Shown here one piece after another: positions 55,030-63,284 of a DNA stretch of 64,000 bases. The translations under genes and the position numbers were made by a program. This DNA comes from Sulfitobacter sp. F26169L. Its GTDB lineage: Bacteria > Pseudomonadota > Alphaproteobacteria > Rhodobacterales > Rhodobacteraceae. Where the stretch lies: positions 1 to 64,000 of the forward strand of contig NZ_JAPMLP010000003.1 in NCBI RefSeq assembly GCF_026410285.1, in the 5' to 3' direction. Position 1 is the stretch's first letter; the number at the start of each line of letters is the position of its first letter. Below the pieces are notes generated by a model. It was given only the letters and a program-made list of their open reading frames with translations. It was not told the DNA's origin and ran no database searches.

Positions 55030-56106
55030 ATGACGGCCGCGACCGATCACAAAACAGCGAACGCCCGCACCCTCATCTCGGTCGATGCGATGGGGGGTGA
55101 TCAGGGGCCGGCAGCAGTAGTTGCCGGTTGCCTTATCTCGGCCAAGCTGAACCCCGACATCTCATTTATCCTGCACGGCCCTAAGGCTGAATTGCAGACG
55201 CTTGTCGCCAAGCACCCCAAACTGCGGGGCCGTGTGCAGATTCGCGATGCCCTTGGCGTTGTCACAATGGACGACAAGCCCAGCCAGGTGGTGCGCAGCG
55301 GCAAGGACACCTCCATGTGGTCCACGATCGAGGCTGTGCGCACCGGCGAGGCAAGCGTCGCAGTATCATGTGGCAACACGGGCGCGCTGATGGCGCTGTC
55401 TATGATCCGGCTTCGCAAATTGCCCGGTGTGAACCGCCCCGCCATCGCCGTGCTCTACCCCTCTTCCAACACCCAGGGGTTCAATGTGATGCTGGATGTC
55501 GGCGCAGACATCCGCGCGGATGCCGATGATCTGTTGCGCTATGCGCTGATGGGCATGTCATATGCGCGCAACGGTTTGAACGTGAAAACCCCGCGCATCG
55601 GCCTGCTGAATGTCGGCACCGAAGAACACAAGGGCCGCACCGAACTGAAAGAGGCGCATGATCTGATTCGCGACCATCAGGCCGATGCCGCCTATACCTT
55701 TGTCGGCTTCGTCGAAGGTGGCGATATCTCCGGCAACAAGGCAGATGTCATCGTAACAGACGGTTTTACCGGAAATGTTGCGATCAAGACCGGTGAAGGC
55801 ACGGCCAGCCTGATCGGGCAGCGTCTGCGTGAGGCGTTCAAATACTCGGTCCTGTCACAGCTAGCCTCATTGCTTGCCTATACCTCGCTCATGCGGCTTC
55901 AGAAAAAAATTGATCCACGCCGTGTGAATGGCGGCGTCTTTCTGGGGCTGAACGGCACTGTTGTAAAATCACACGGCTCAGCCGATGCCACGGGCATTTC
56001 CGCCGCCATAAAACTGGCTGCGCAACTGGCCGAAAACGGATTCAATGACAAGCTGGCGGCGCGCGTCGCTGCCGCCTTGCCCACCGAGGAGGCAGAACCG
56101 GAATGA
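55030..56106 (+). CDS. plsX: Phosphate acyltransferase PlsX
   Basis: Makes acyl-phosphate from acyl-ACP for phospholipid synthesis, 358 residues. Conserved blocks: SVDAMGGDQGPAAVVAG, DKPSQVVRSGKDTSMW, AVSCGNTGALMALSMI, LLNVGTEEHKGR, VGFVEGGDISGNKADVIVTDGFTGNVAIKTGEGTAS and NGTVVKSHGSADATG. It overlaps fabH by 4 bp, the standard plsX-fabH coupling of lipid genes. Confidence 0.97.
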   Translation: MTAATDHKTANARTLISVDAMGGDQGPAAVVAGCLISAKLNPDISFILHGPKAELQTLVAKHPKLRGRVQIRDALGVVTMDDKPSQVVRSGKDTSMWSTIEAVRTGEASVAVSCGNTGALMALSMIRLRKLPGVNRPAIAVLYPSSNTQGFNVMLDVGADIRADADDLLRYALMGMSYARNGLNVKTPRIGLLNVGTEEHKGRTELKEAHDLIRDHQADAAYTFVGFVEGGDISGNKADVIVTDGFTGNVAIKTGEGTASLIGQRLREAFKYSVLSQLASLLAYTSLMRLQKKIDPRRVNGGVFLGLNGTVVKSHGSADATGISAAIKLAAQLAENGFNDKLAARVAAALPTEEAEPE

Positions 56107-57074
56107 CCGTGCGCGCCGTTGTAAAAGGGGTTGGCCATTACCTGCCCACCCGTGTTGTCGAAAACGCCGAGTTCGAGGCAAGCCTTGAGACAAACGATGA
56201 GTGGATCCGCGCCCGCTCCGGTATTGAGCGGCGCCATTTCGCCGGTGAAGGTGAAACCACATCGAGCATGGCAACAGCCGCAGCACAAGCGGCGCTGGAT
56301 ATGGCGGGCCTGCAGGCCGATGATGTCGATGCTCTGGTTGTAGCGACCTCTACCGCTGATCTGACTTTTCCTTCCGCGGCCACGATGGTGCAGGCCGAAC
56401 TCGGTATGACGCGCGGCTTTGCCTTTGATATTCAAGCGGTTTGCGCCGGTTTTGTCTTTGCGCTGTCAAATGCGAACGCGCTGATTGTGTCGGGTCAGGC
56501 GCGCCGCGTTCTGGTGATCGGCGCGGAAACATTCAGCCGCATCATGGACTGGAGCGACCGCAGCACATGCGTATTGTTCGGCGATGGCGCTGGTGCGCTG
56601 CTGCTTGAAGCGCAGGATGGCAACGGCACCTCGGCGGATCGCGGCATCCTCTCGACCGACCTGAATTCGGACGGCACGCACCGCGACCTTTTGTATGTCG
56701 ACGGTGGCAGTTCTACCGGGACAACAGGTTATCTGCGGATGCAGGGCAATCAGGTATTCCGCCATGCTGTCGAAAAGCTGAGCAAAACAGCTACCACCGC
56801 CATGGCAAGGGCAGGCGTAGACAGTGCGGATGTAGACTGGATCGTGCCGCATCAGGCAAATATCAGAATTATTCAGGGAACCGCGAAAAAGCTGGGCCTG
56901 CCGATGGATAAGGTTGTTGTCACCGTACAGGATCACGGCAACACATCCGCCGCGTCCATTCCGCTTGCCCTGTCCGTCGGTGTGGCACGTGGCCAGATCA
57001 AACAGGGCGATCTATTGGTCACCGAAGCGATTGGTGGCGGTCTGGCGTGGGGTGCAGTTGTGCTGCGCTGGTAA
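56103..57074 (+). CDS. fabH: Beta-ketoacyl-ACP synthase III
   Basis: Initiates fatty-acid synthesis by condensing an acyl-CoA with malonyl-ACP, 323 residues. The catalytic triad is visible: C114 (DIQAVCAGFVFAL), H250 (WIVPHQANIRI) and N280 (DHGNTSAAS). The N-terminus GHYLPTRVVENAEFE is standard. It starts with ATGA overlapping plsX and precedes ihfA by 96 bp. Confidence 0.97.
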   Translation: MTVRAVVKGVGHYLPTRVVENAEFEASLETNDEWIRARSGIERRHFAGEGETTSSMATAAAQAALDMAGLQADDVDALVVATSTADLTFPSAATMVQAELGMTRGFAFDIQAVCAGFVFALSNANALIVSGQARRVLVIGAETFSRIMDWSDRSTCVLFGDGAGALLLEAQDGNGTSADRGILSTDLNSDGTHRDLLYVDGGSSTGTTGYLRMQGNQVFRHAVEKLSKTATTAMARAGVDSADVDWIVPHQANIRIIQGTAKKLGLPMDKVVVTVQDHGNTSAASIPLALSVGVARGQIKQGDLLVTEAIGGGLAWGAVVLRW

Positions 57075-57116
57075 GCGCAGCAACCGCCTACAACCTGCGC
57101 GCGATACGCGAAGTTG

Positions 57117-57145
57117 TTGACTTGAACCGTCAATCTGGCCAATGT
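57117..57145 (+). promoter_or_regulatory. Possible promoter and inverted repeat before ihfA
   Basis: TTGACT at 57117-57122 matches a -35 element, with a weak -10 (CAATGT) 17 bp later. TTGAC and GTCAA at 57117-57133 form a short inverted repeat with a 7-nt gap that would overlap the -35, as an operator might. The ribosome site GGGGGAG lies at 57158-57164. Confidence 0.3.
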
Positions 57146-57170
57146 CGCACCACACTAGGGGGAGAATAAT

Positions 57171-57473
57171 ATGACAAGCAACACATTGACACGCATGGAT
57201 TTGAGCGAAGCAGTGTTCCGCGAAGTCGGCCTGTCGCGCAATGAAAGCGCGCAATTGGTCGAAACAGTACTGGAAGAAATGTCTGATGCGCTGGTACGTG
57301 GCGAGCAGGTAAAAATTTCGTCTTTCGGCACATTTTCTGTACGCGATAAATCAGCGCGCATCGGCCGCAACCCTAAAACCGGTGAGGAAGTGCCGATCAA
57401 TCCGCGCCGCGTGCTTACGTTTCGCCCCTCGCATCTGATGAAAGACCGTGTCGCGGACGGCAACAAGTCTTGA
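57171..57473 (+). CDS. ihfA: Integration host factor, alpha subunit
   Basis: Sequence-specific DNA-bending protein of 100 residues that works as a heterodimer with IhfB. The HU/IHF fold is complete: [74 protein letters not shown]. The PRRV-type beta-arm points to the alpha subunit. It is followed 4 bp later by the MerR-like gene, a pair conserved in many proteobacteria. Confidence 0.97.
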   Translation: MTSNTLTRMDLSEAVFREVGLSRNESAQLVETVLEEMSDALVRGEQVKISSFGTFSVRDKSARIGRNPKTGEEVPINPRRVLTFRPSHLMKDRVADGNKS

Positions 57474-57477
57474 TCTG

Positions 57478-59127
57478 ATGTCCAAATCGCCCGACGCATT
57501 CCGAACGATTTCAGAGGTCGCAGACTGGCTTGGCATCCAAGCCCATGTTCTGCGGTTCTGGGAAAGTAAATTCACACAAGTGAAACCGATCAAACGCGCG
57601 GGCGGGCGGCGCTATTACCGCCCTGCGGATATGCTGTTGCTGGGCGGCATCAAAAAGCTGCTGCACGATGACGGCCTGACGATTAAGGGCGTGCAAAAGC
57701 TGCTGCGCGAAGAAGGGATGAGCCACGTTGCGGCCATGTCGACACCGCTGGAGGATGCCGACATTGATCCGGTTGCCGCCGGGACTCCGGCTACCGCACC
57801 AAAACCGGAACCCAAGGTGGAGCCGGAAGCAGTGGTCTTGCCTTTCGAAGCGCCTAGAGATGCCAAACCGCAGGACATAGCGTCTGAAGTTGCGGCTGTT
57901 GATACGACCGTTAAGGATGAACCGACACTAGCTGGCGAACCGGAACTAACGGAAACAGAAAATACCCACTCCGCGGATACACCGGGTAATGTCGAAGAAG
58001 CAGTGAGCAAGTCAGCAGGCGCTACATCGTCGGCAACAGACGAATCGTCTGACCTTGGAATAGCTCCGCAAACTGACGAGCCGACGCAGGTTGAAGAAGT
58101 TGCACTCGAAGTAACCGAAGCTGTAACCGCCGATGCTTTGGAAAGTGAGGCAGTTTCGAACGAGCCCGAGAGCATGTCTGTTACAGAAGAGCCCTCTGCC
58201 GCGGACGCAGTTACGCAGACAGATGAACCTACCGCAGAAGAAACGCATACAGCCGAAGCAGCGGGCAACAAAGGCGAAGCCGTCGAACGTAATCCAGACA
58301 AAACGTCTGCAATCGAAGAGATGGCCTCCACAGATGGTCCCGTCCAAACAGGCGAATCGTCTGAGCCGAAACCAGTACCTTCTGAGCAAACTGAGCCGGA
58401 AACTGCTGATTTATCAGATGGCACCGACGCGGATGTAGCGGATGAAGCGGGCGAGATATCTGCCGCCGACGATATTCCTGTTGCTGAAAACGCAGATACA
58501 GTAAACGCCAAGGCAGAGGCGCCAAAGACAACCACGGGCAGCGCACGGGAAAGTGTGACCGCGTCCGCTGAACAGGTAGATGCGCAAACGCCCGTTGATG
58601 CAGAACCTTCCGACACTGAAACGGTGGCTGATACCGCGCCGGAACCGGATCAACCCGTCCTCGCGGAGGGATCGGAGAACTCTGACGAATCGGAAGATAT
58701 CAGGAAAGGTCTGTTCGCGGATCAGACCAGAGAAGCTCCTGCCAACAAGGCCGATGAAGCAGGTGAAGGCGAACCGGCGATTGAGGCCATGTCGCCCCTG
58801 CCCTCATTCCTGCGCAATTCGACGCAAGACATAGCGACACCAGCGTCTTCGGAAGTTTCGCCGGACAAAACAGAGCCCGTGCAATCCCCCCAGCCTGAGG
58901 AAGCACCAGAGCCGGAAGTGCACGCGCCAAAAGCCCGCGACATCGGCATGCCTGACGTCAGCGCAGAAGCAGACATTCACGCCACTCCCGCCGCCCTCAC
59001 GAGCGCCTGTCGCACCCGCAGGCTGGACCGGACGACAGCAGAGAAAATGCGCCCACTTCTGGCTCAACTCGGCGTCCTGCGTGATCAGATGGCGGCACGG
59101 CGCAGCAACCAACAGCCAAAATCCTGA
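57478..59127 (+). CDS. MerR-type DNA-binding protein with very long acidic tail
   Basis: Predicted protein of 549 residues. Residues 10-82 form a MerR winged helix-turn-helix ([25 protein letters not shown], then [23 protein letters not shown]). Residues about 100-500 are a low-complexity, strongly acidic region rich in Glu, Asp, Ala, Ser and Thr with loosely repeated [11 protein letters not shown] and [13 protein letters not shown] phrases. The end ([27 protein letters not shown]) is basic and looks conserved. Related ihfA-linked proteins are usually shorter. No effector-binding domain is visible. The tail may be disordered. Confidence 0.88.
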   Translation: MSKSPDAFRTISEVADWLGIQAHVLRFWESKFTQVKPIKRAGGRRYYRPADMLLLGGIKKLLHDDGLTIKGVQKLLREEGMSHVAAMSTPLEDADIDPVAAGTPATAPKPEPKVEPEAVVLPFEAPRDAKPQDIASEVAAVDTTVKDEPTLAGEPELTETENTHSADTPGNVEEAVSKSAGATSSATDESSDLGIAPQTDEPTQVEEVALEVTEAVTADALESEAVSNEPESMSVTEEPSAADAVTQTDEPTAEETHTAEAAGNKGEAVERNPDKTSAIEEMASTDGPVQTGESSEPKPVPSEQTEPETADLSDGTDADVADEAGEISAADDIPVAENADTVNAKAEAPKTTTGSARESVTASAEQVDAQTPVDAEPSDTETVADTAPEPDQPVLAEGSENSDESEDIRKGLFADQTREAPANKADEAGEGEPAIEAMSPLPSFLRNSTQDIATPASSEVSPDKTEPVQSPQPEEAPEPEVHAPKARDIGMPDVSAEADIHATPAALTSACRTRRLDRTTAEKMRPLLAQLGVLRDQMAARRSNQQPKS

Positions 59128-59194
59128 ACGCTGTACCAAATGCGGCAATTGCCTCTTGCGCCGCCCCGTTTATGCGGTATGAACAGCCCCATGT

Positions 59195-59271
59195 CGGGCT
59201 ATGGCGCAGCCTGGTAGCGCGTCCGTCTGGGGGACGGAAGGTCGCAGGTTCGAGTCCTGCTAGCCCGACCA
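59195..59271 (+). tRNA. tRNA-Pro (anticodon GGG)
   Basis: Acceptor stem CGGGCTA/TAGCCCG, D loop with GCAGCCTGGTAGCGC, anticodon stem-loop GTCCGTCTGGGGGACGG with anticodon GGG (reads CCC and CCU), and T arm CAGGTTCGAGTCCTG. The 3' CCA is encoded at 59269-59271. Length 77 nt. Confidence 0.96.
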
Positions 59272-59350
59272 CGACATACACAAAACGCTCGCATCCTGTC
59301 AGGTGCGGGCGTTTTGTGCATCAAGAGACAGAATATCAAAAGGACGCTTC

Positions 59351-60427
59351 ATGCCCGGCGTAATTCCCAACCAGCAGCTTGAACAGATGATTGCCAGAGG
59401 CGAAATTACGGCTGAGCCCTCCGTGGACGGCGCACAGATACAGCCCGCCAGTCTTGATCTGAGGCTGGGGAATATCGCCTACCGCGTGCGCGCATCTTTC
59501 CTTGCGGGTCACAGTGCCAAGGTTGCCAACAGGCTTGAAGAGTTCGAAATGCACCGCGTTGACCTGACACAAGGAGCGGTGCTGGAAAAAGGGGCGGTTT
59601 ATGTTGTGCCGTTAATGGAGCATCTGGCCCTACCCGAAGGCATAAGTGCGGTTGCCAACGCAAAAAGCTCGACCGGACGTCTGGACCTGCTGACCCGCAC
59701 GATCACCGATGGCGGCACCGAATTCGACCGGATCGGCGCTGGGTATCACGGGCCTCTTTATGCCGAAATCTGTCCCCGCTCGTTCTCTGTTCTGGTGCGT
59801 CCGGGAATGCGGCTGAACCAAATCAGATTTGGCAGTGGAAGCACAGCGCTGAGCGATACCGATCTGCGCGCGCTTCATGCCCGCACGCCGCTGGTGGACG
59901 GTGAAGCCGTCATTGACGACGGGCTTGGATTCTCTGTTGATCTGAAGCTGAAAGATACAACACTGGTCGGCTACCGCGCAAAACCCCATACTGGCGTGAT
60001 TGATCTTGACCGGATCGGACATTACGCGCCCGCGGAGTATTGGGAAGAGGTACACACCGAAAACGGTCAGATTATTCTGGACCCCGGTGCATTCTATATT
60101 CTGGTTAGCCGTGAAGCCGTAACAATTCCGCCGGAGTATGCTGCAGAAATGGCCCCCTATCTGGCAATGGTTGGCGAGTTTCGAGTACATTACGCCGGCT
60201 TTTTCGATCCCGGTTTCGGCTATGACGCTGCTGGTGGGGCCGGATCACGGGGTGTTCTGGAAGTGCGCTGTCATGAAGCGCCATTCGTGCTGGAGCATGG
60301 TCAGGTTGTGGGCCGGTTGGTTTACGAGAAAATGAGTGAAGCGCCGACCCAGCTCTATGGTGCGGGAATTGCGTCAAATTATCAGGGGCAAGGGCTTAAG
60401 CTGTCAAAGCACTTCAAAGCGCCCTAG
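59351..60427 (+). CDS. dcd: 2'-deoxycytidine 5'-triphosphate deaminase, tandem-domain type
   Basis: Deaminates dCTP to dUTP for dTTP synthesis. At 358 residues it is about twice the usual length and has two dUTPase-like domains. Residues 1-175 hold GVIPNQQLEQMIARGEI, QIQPASLDLRLG and SSTGRLDLLTRTITDG, and residues 180-358 hold LGFSVDLKL, VGEFRVHYAGFFDPGFGYDAAGGAGSRGVLEVRCHEAPFVLEHGQ. This matches the long DCD form found in Rhodobacteraceae and some other alphaproteobacteria (PF06559). The start at 59351 is chosen for the conserved MPGVIPN opening after AAAGGA. A copy of the dispersed repeat follows 9 bp after the stop. Confidence 0.93.
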   Translation: MPGVIPNQQLEQMIARGEITAEPSVDGAQIQPASLDLRLGNIAYRVRASFLAGHSAKVANRLEEFEMHRVDLTQGAVLEKGAVYVVPLMEHLALPEGISAVANAKSSTGRLDLLTRTITDGGTEFDRIGAGYHGPLYAEICPRSFSVLVRPGMRLNQIRFGSGSTALSDTDLRALHARTPLVDGEAVIDDGLGFSVDLKLKDTTLVGYRAKPHTGVIDLDRIGHYAPAEYWEEVHTENGQIILDPGAFYILVSREAVTIPPEYAAEMAPYLAMVGEFRVHYAGFFDPGFGYDAAGGAGSRGVLEVRCHEAPFVLEHGQVVGRLVYEKMSEAPTQLYGAGIASNYQGQGLKLSKHFKAP

Positions 60428-60435
60428 GCACAATT

Positions 60436-60492
60436 GGGGGCCAGCCCCCGTCCTTCGGACTCCCCCGGGATATTTTCAGCCAAAAGAAATAG
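60436..60492. repeat. Dispersed intergenic repeat, copy 2
   Basis: Opposite orientation to the copy at 27317-27382. Reading leftward on the minus strand: TATTTCTTTTGGC, TGAAAATATCCCGGGGG, a short middle GTCCGAAGGAC with its own small hairpin, and GGGGGCTGGCCCCC. It fills the space between the convergent dcd and small conserved genes. Confidence 0.85.
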
Positions 60493-60493
60493 T

Positions 60494-60766
60494 TTAGAAT
60501 TTACCTGAACGGCGGAGCATTTTCATGGCCTGTTTGGTTTGTTGCGCGCTCTGGCCGCCCTGACGTCTGGCGCGACGGGCAGCGCGCACTTCCTGTTGGC
60601 TTGGGCCTGACTGCACCGGATTACCGAAATCGTCAATTTCACCCTGCGGTTGCTGTTGTTTGCGGCCACCGCGCATGGATGCCGCTTTGTTAAAACCTGC
60701 GTCGATGCCTTTGTTGAGCATTTTGCGCATAACAATTCGCATGACCATGTTGAAAATCTGGTTCAT
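60494..60766 (-). CDS. Small conserved basic protein, function unknown
   Basis: Protein of 90 residues starting MNQIFNMVMRIVMRKMLNKG, an amphipathic basic helix rich in Met, followed by Gln/Arg-rich QPQGEIDDFGNPVQSGPSQQEVRAARRARRQGG. No recognised domain. It ends next to repeat copy 2 and lies 62 bp after scpB on the same strand. In many relatives I would expect tat genes after scpB, but they are not present here. Confidence 0.7.
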   Translation of the reverse strand: MNQIFNMVMRIVMRKMLNKGIDAGFNKAASMRGGRKQQQPQGEIDDFGNPVQSGPSQQEVRAARRARRQGGQSAQQTKQAMKMLRRSGKF

Positions 60767-60828
60767 TTTGCTCTCCTCGGAGTTAGGCGTTGACTACAAT
60801 ATAGCGATAACTACGGCATTTTTGAGGT

Positions 60829-61485
60829 TTAGTCCTCAAAAAGTTCACTTTGACCTTCGCTGCTTTCTGGTTCGTCCTCGCCGTCTCCGACTTGAGGTAG
60901 CAGGCTTGGCGGCGGTCTGTTTTCAAGCAGGCCGGCAGAACGCAGTTCCTTTAGGCCCGGTAAATCACGGGCATTTTCAAGGCCGAAGTGATCGAGGAAA
61001 CCTTCTGTAACAACAAAAGTCACAGGCCGCCCCGGTGTCATTTTGCGGCGGCCAAGGCGGATCCATTCAAGCTCCAGCAACTGGTCAACCGTGCCGCGTG
61101 ACACGGAAACGCCACGGATCTCCTCGATTTCTGCGCGTGTCACCGGCTGGTGGTAAGCGATGATCGCAAGGGTTTCGATGGCAGCCCGGCTGAGTTTGCG
61201 CACCTCGACGGTTTCTTTTTGCATCAGGTAGCCCAGATCGACGGCCGTGCGCAGGGCGTAGGCATCGCCGATTTTCATGACCTGAACGCCGCGCCCGTCG
61301 TAGCGGCGTCGCAGGTGTACCATTGCTTCTGCTGCATCGCAGCCGTGCGGCATTCGGCTTTCGAGGTCTTTGAGCGTTACCGGTTCGGCGCTGGCGAAGA
61401 GGATCGCTTCGATCATGCGCTCCTGCTCTTCCATCGGCGGCGCTGCAAACAGGCTTTCTTCTGCGGGATCGGTATCTGTCGACAT
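60829..61485 (-). CDS. scpB: Segregation and condensation protein B
   Basis: Winged-helix subunit of the SMC-ScpAB chromosome condensin, 218 residues. Characteristic blocks: EEQERMIEAILFASAEPVTLKDLESRMP and LSRAAIETLAIIAYHQPVTRAEIEEIRGVSVSRGTVDQLLELEWIRLGRRKMTPGRPVTFVVTEGFLDHFGL. It follows scpA after 4 bp. The acidic C-terminal tail (DGEDEPESSEGQSELFED) is normal for the family. Confidence 0.96.
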   Translation of the reverse strand: MSTDTDPAEESLFAAPPMEEQERMIEAILFASAEPVTLKDLESRMPHGCDAAEAMVHLRRRYDGRGVQVMKIGDAYALRTAVDLGYLMQKETVEVRKLSRAAIETLAIIAYHQPVTRAEIEEIRGVSVSRGTVDQLLELEWIRLGRRKMTPGRPVTFVVTEGFLDHFGLENARDLPGLKELRSAGLLENRPPPSLLPQVGDGEDEPESSEGQSELFED

Positions 61486-61489
61486 AGGC

Positions 61490-62272
61490 TTAGGTCCTTT
61501 TGCGCAGCTGGATAGGTGCGAAGCTTTCGCTTTGGCGGATTTCCATGTGCCCCTCTTTAACCAGTTCAAGGGAGGCGGCGAATGTCGCGGCCGTGGCCGA
61601 GCGCCGCTTGACCGGATCGCTTTCCCATCCTTCGGGCAGATAGCTCATCAGATCTCCCCAGTCGCCTGCATAGCCCATCAGGCCCCGCATCCGCTCAAGG
61701 GCCTGTTCCATTGTGAAGACCGATTCACGATCCATCACAAACGGTCGGAATTCATCACGGGTGCGGATACGGGCATAGCCCTGCATCAGGTCCAGCAAAG
61801 TGGCCGTATAGGTCACACGGCGCACACGCTCGACCATTTGGGTCTGGCCGCGTGCAAAGAAATCACGCCCCAGCTGGTCGCGCGCCATCAGACGCGCGGC
61901 GACGTCTCGCATGGCAGACAGGCGTTCAAGCTGAAAAGCCAGATGCGCGGCGAGTTCTTCTCCCGATGGGCCTTCTTCGGAAGGGTCTGGAGGCAGAAGA
62001 AGGCGCGATTTCAAAAAGGCGAGCCAAGCGGCCATGACCAGATAATCCGCCGCCAGTTCCAGCCGCAGTTCTTTGGCTTTTTCAACAAACGCGAGGTATT
62101 GCCGCGCGAGTTGCAACACCGATACGCGGCGCAAGTCAACTTTTTGCGTGCGGCTGAGCGTAAGCAGCAGATCAAGCGGCCCCTCAAAGCCTTCGACATC
62201 CACGATCAGCGCTTCGGCGGCCAGCCTGTCGGCAACTGCTGTGCTGTCTTCCTCGAAAATGTTGTCAGCCAT
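61490..62272 (-). CDS. scpA: Segregation and condensation protein A
   Basis: Kleisin subunit bridging SMC heads, 260 residues. VDVEGFEGPLDLLLTLSRTQKVDLRRVSVLQLARQYLAFVE and ADYLVMAAWLAFLKSRLLLP are the N-terminal kleisin signature. The C-terminal winged helix ends at SFAPIQLRKRT. It overlaps nagZ by 8 bp and precedes scpB by 4 bp, so the genes share one message. Confidence 0.96.
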   Translation of the reverse strand: MADNIFEEDSTAVADRLAAEALIVDVEGFEGPLDLLLTLSRTQKVDLRRVSVLQLARQYLAFVEKAKELRLELAADYLVMAAWLAFLKSRLLLPPDPSEEGPSGEELAAHLAFQLERLSAMRDVAARLMARDQLGRDFFARGQTQMVERVRRVTYTATLLDLMQGYARIRTRDEFRPFVMDRESVFTMEQALERMRGLMGYAGDWGDLMSYLPEGWESDPVKRRSATAATFAASLELVKEGHMEIRQSESFAPIQLRKRT

Positions 62273-63284
62273 TCACACCCTCGCCCAACAGCGTCTTAAG
62301 CTGCGCTTCAAGGGCGGGAATGTCAATGTCATCGGGGGTCTGGCGATAGCTGAGCGCACGCAATGCGCGCCGCTGTGCTGGCTCCGACATTTCTCCTGCG
62401 GCAGTGGCCACCTCGCCCCGCTCGGCCAGTGTGCCGTTGCAATGCAGGATCACATCGCACCCTGCTGCCAATGCAGCTTTGCTTAGATCGGTCAGCGAAC
62501 CGGATAGCGCTTTCATCGAGATGTCATCGGTCATAATCAGGTTGTCAAACCCGATGTCCTCTCGGATCACCTGCATCATCGGGCGCGAGAGCGTTGCCGG
62601 ACTTGGATCAATAGCGTCATAGACAACATGCGCTGTCATTCCCATTGGTGTGTCCCGCAATGCCTTGAAGGGTGCAAAATCGACGCGCTCCAGATCATCG
62701 CGGCTGGCAGAGACGCGGGGAAGTTCGAAGTGGCTGTCGGCGGTTGCGCGGCCATGTCCGGGAATATGTTTGATCACGGGCAATACGCCGCCTGCCAGCA
62801 TACCGTCATTCGCCGCCTGCCCCATCAACGCAACCTGTTGCGCGGTCTGACCATAGCAGCGGTTTAGCAAAAATTCATGGGTGTCGGCACAGGGCACATC
62901 GACCATCGGGGCGCAATTGCTATCGATGCCCAAGGCGTAAAGTTCGTGCGCGATCAGACGGAAACGGATATACATTGCTTTGGCGGCGTTATCACCTGCA
63001 GCTTGCACAAAATCCATCGGTGGCAACCATTCGCGCCAGGTCGGGGCGCGCAGACGTTGCACACGCCCGCCTTCCTGATCGATCGTGATGGGTGCATTGC
63101 GCCCGACAGCGTTGCGCAAATTATCGCACAGCGCGCGTACCTGATCAGGGGTATCGATGTTGCGCGCAAAAAGGATAAAGCCGAACGGGTTCGCATCGCG
63201 GAACAATGCTGTTTCATCGACCGTCAGGCGGTGGCCTGCCGCATCAAGGATAGTTGCGCCGAAACGCGCTGATGCAGTGCTCAC
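62265..63284 (-). CDS. nagZ: Beta-N-acetylhexosaminidase NagZ
   Basis: Family 3 glycoside hydrolase that removes N-acetylglucosamine from anhydro-muropeptides during cell-wall recycling, 339 residues. TIDQEGGRVQRLRAPTWREW, MVDVP, LPVIKHIPGHGRATADSHFELP with the catalytic histidine loop, and LIMTDDISMKAL with the nucleophile aspartate are visible. The start at 63284 is GTG overlapping the SPOR gene stop as GTGA. A TTG at 63305 is less likely. It is cytoplasmic and acts before AmpD and AnmK, the latter at 46675. Confidence 0.95.
   Translation of the reverse strand: MSTASARFGATILDAAGHRLTVDETALFRDANPFGFILFARNIDTPDQVRALCDNLRNAVGRNAPITIDQEGGRVQRLRAPTWREWLPPMDFVQAAGDNAAKAMYIRFRLIAHELYALGIDSNCAPMVDVPCADTHEFLLNRCYGQTAQQVALMGQAANDGMLAGGVLPVIKHIPGHGRATADSHFELPRVSASRDDLERVDFAPFKALRDTPMGMTAHVVYDAIDPSPATLSRPMMQVIREDIGFDNLIMTDDISMKALSGSLTDLSKAALAAGCDVILHCNGTLAERGEVATAAGEMSEPAQRRALRALSYRQTPDDIDIPALEAQLKTLLGEGVNG

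Noticed and set aside
57615..58616. 333-codon Ser/Val-rich minus-strand frame
   Set aside because: Antisense image of the acidic MerR tail. Low-complexity GC-rich codons remove stops on the other strand.
59351..60427. Anti-phage dCTP deaminase or defence locus (with MazG)
   Set aside because: The domain layout fits the housekeeping long-form dCTP deaminase, and neither gene is flanked by defence or phage genes.
61370..62299. 309-codon plus-strand frame across scpA and scpB
   Set aside because: Antisense to two recognised genes and without ribosome site or homology.
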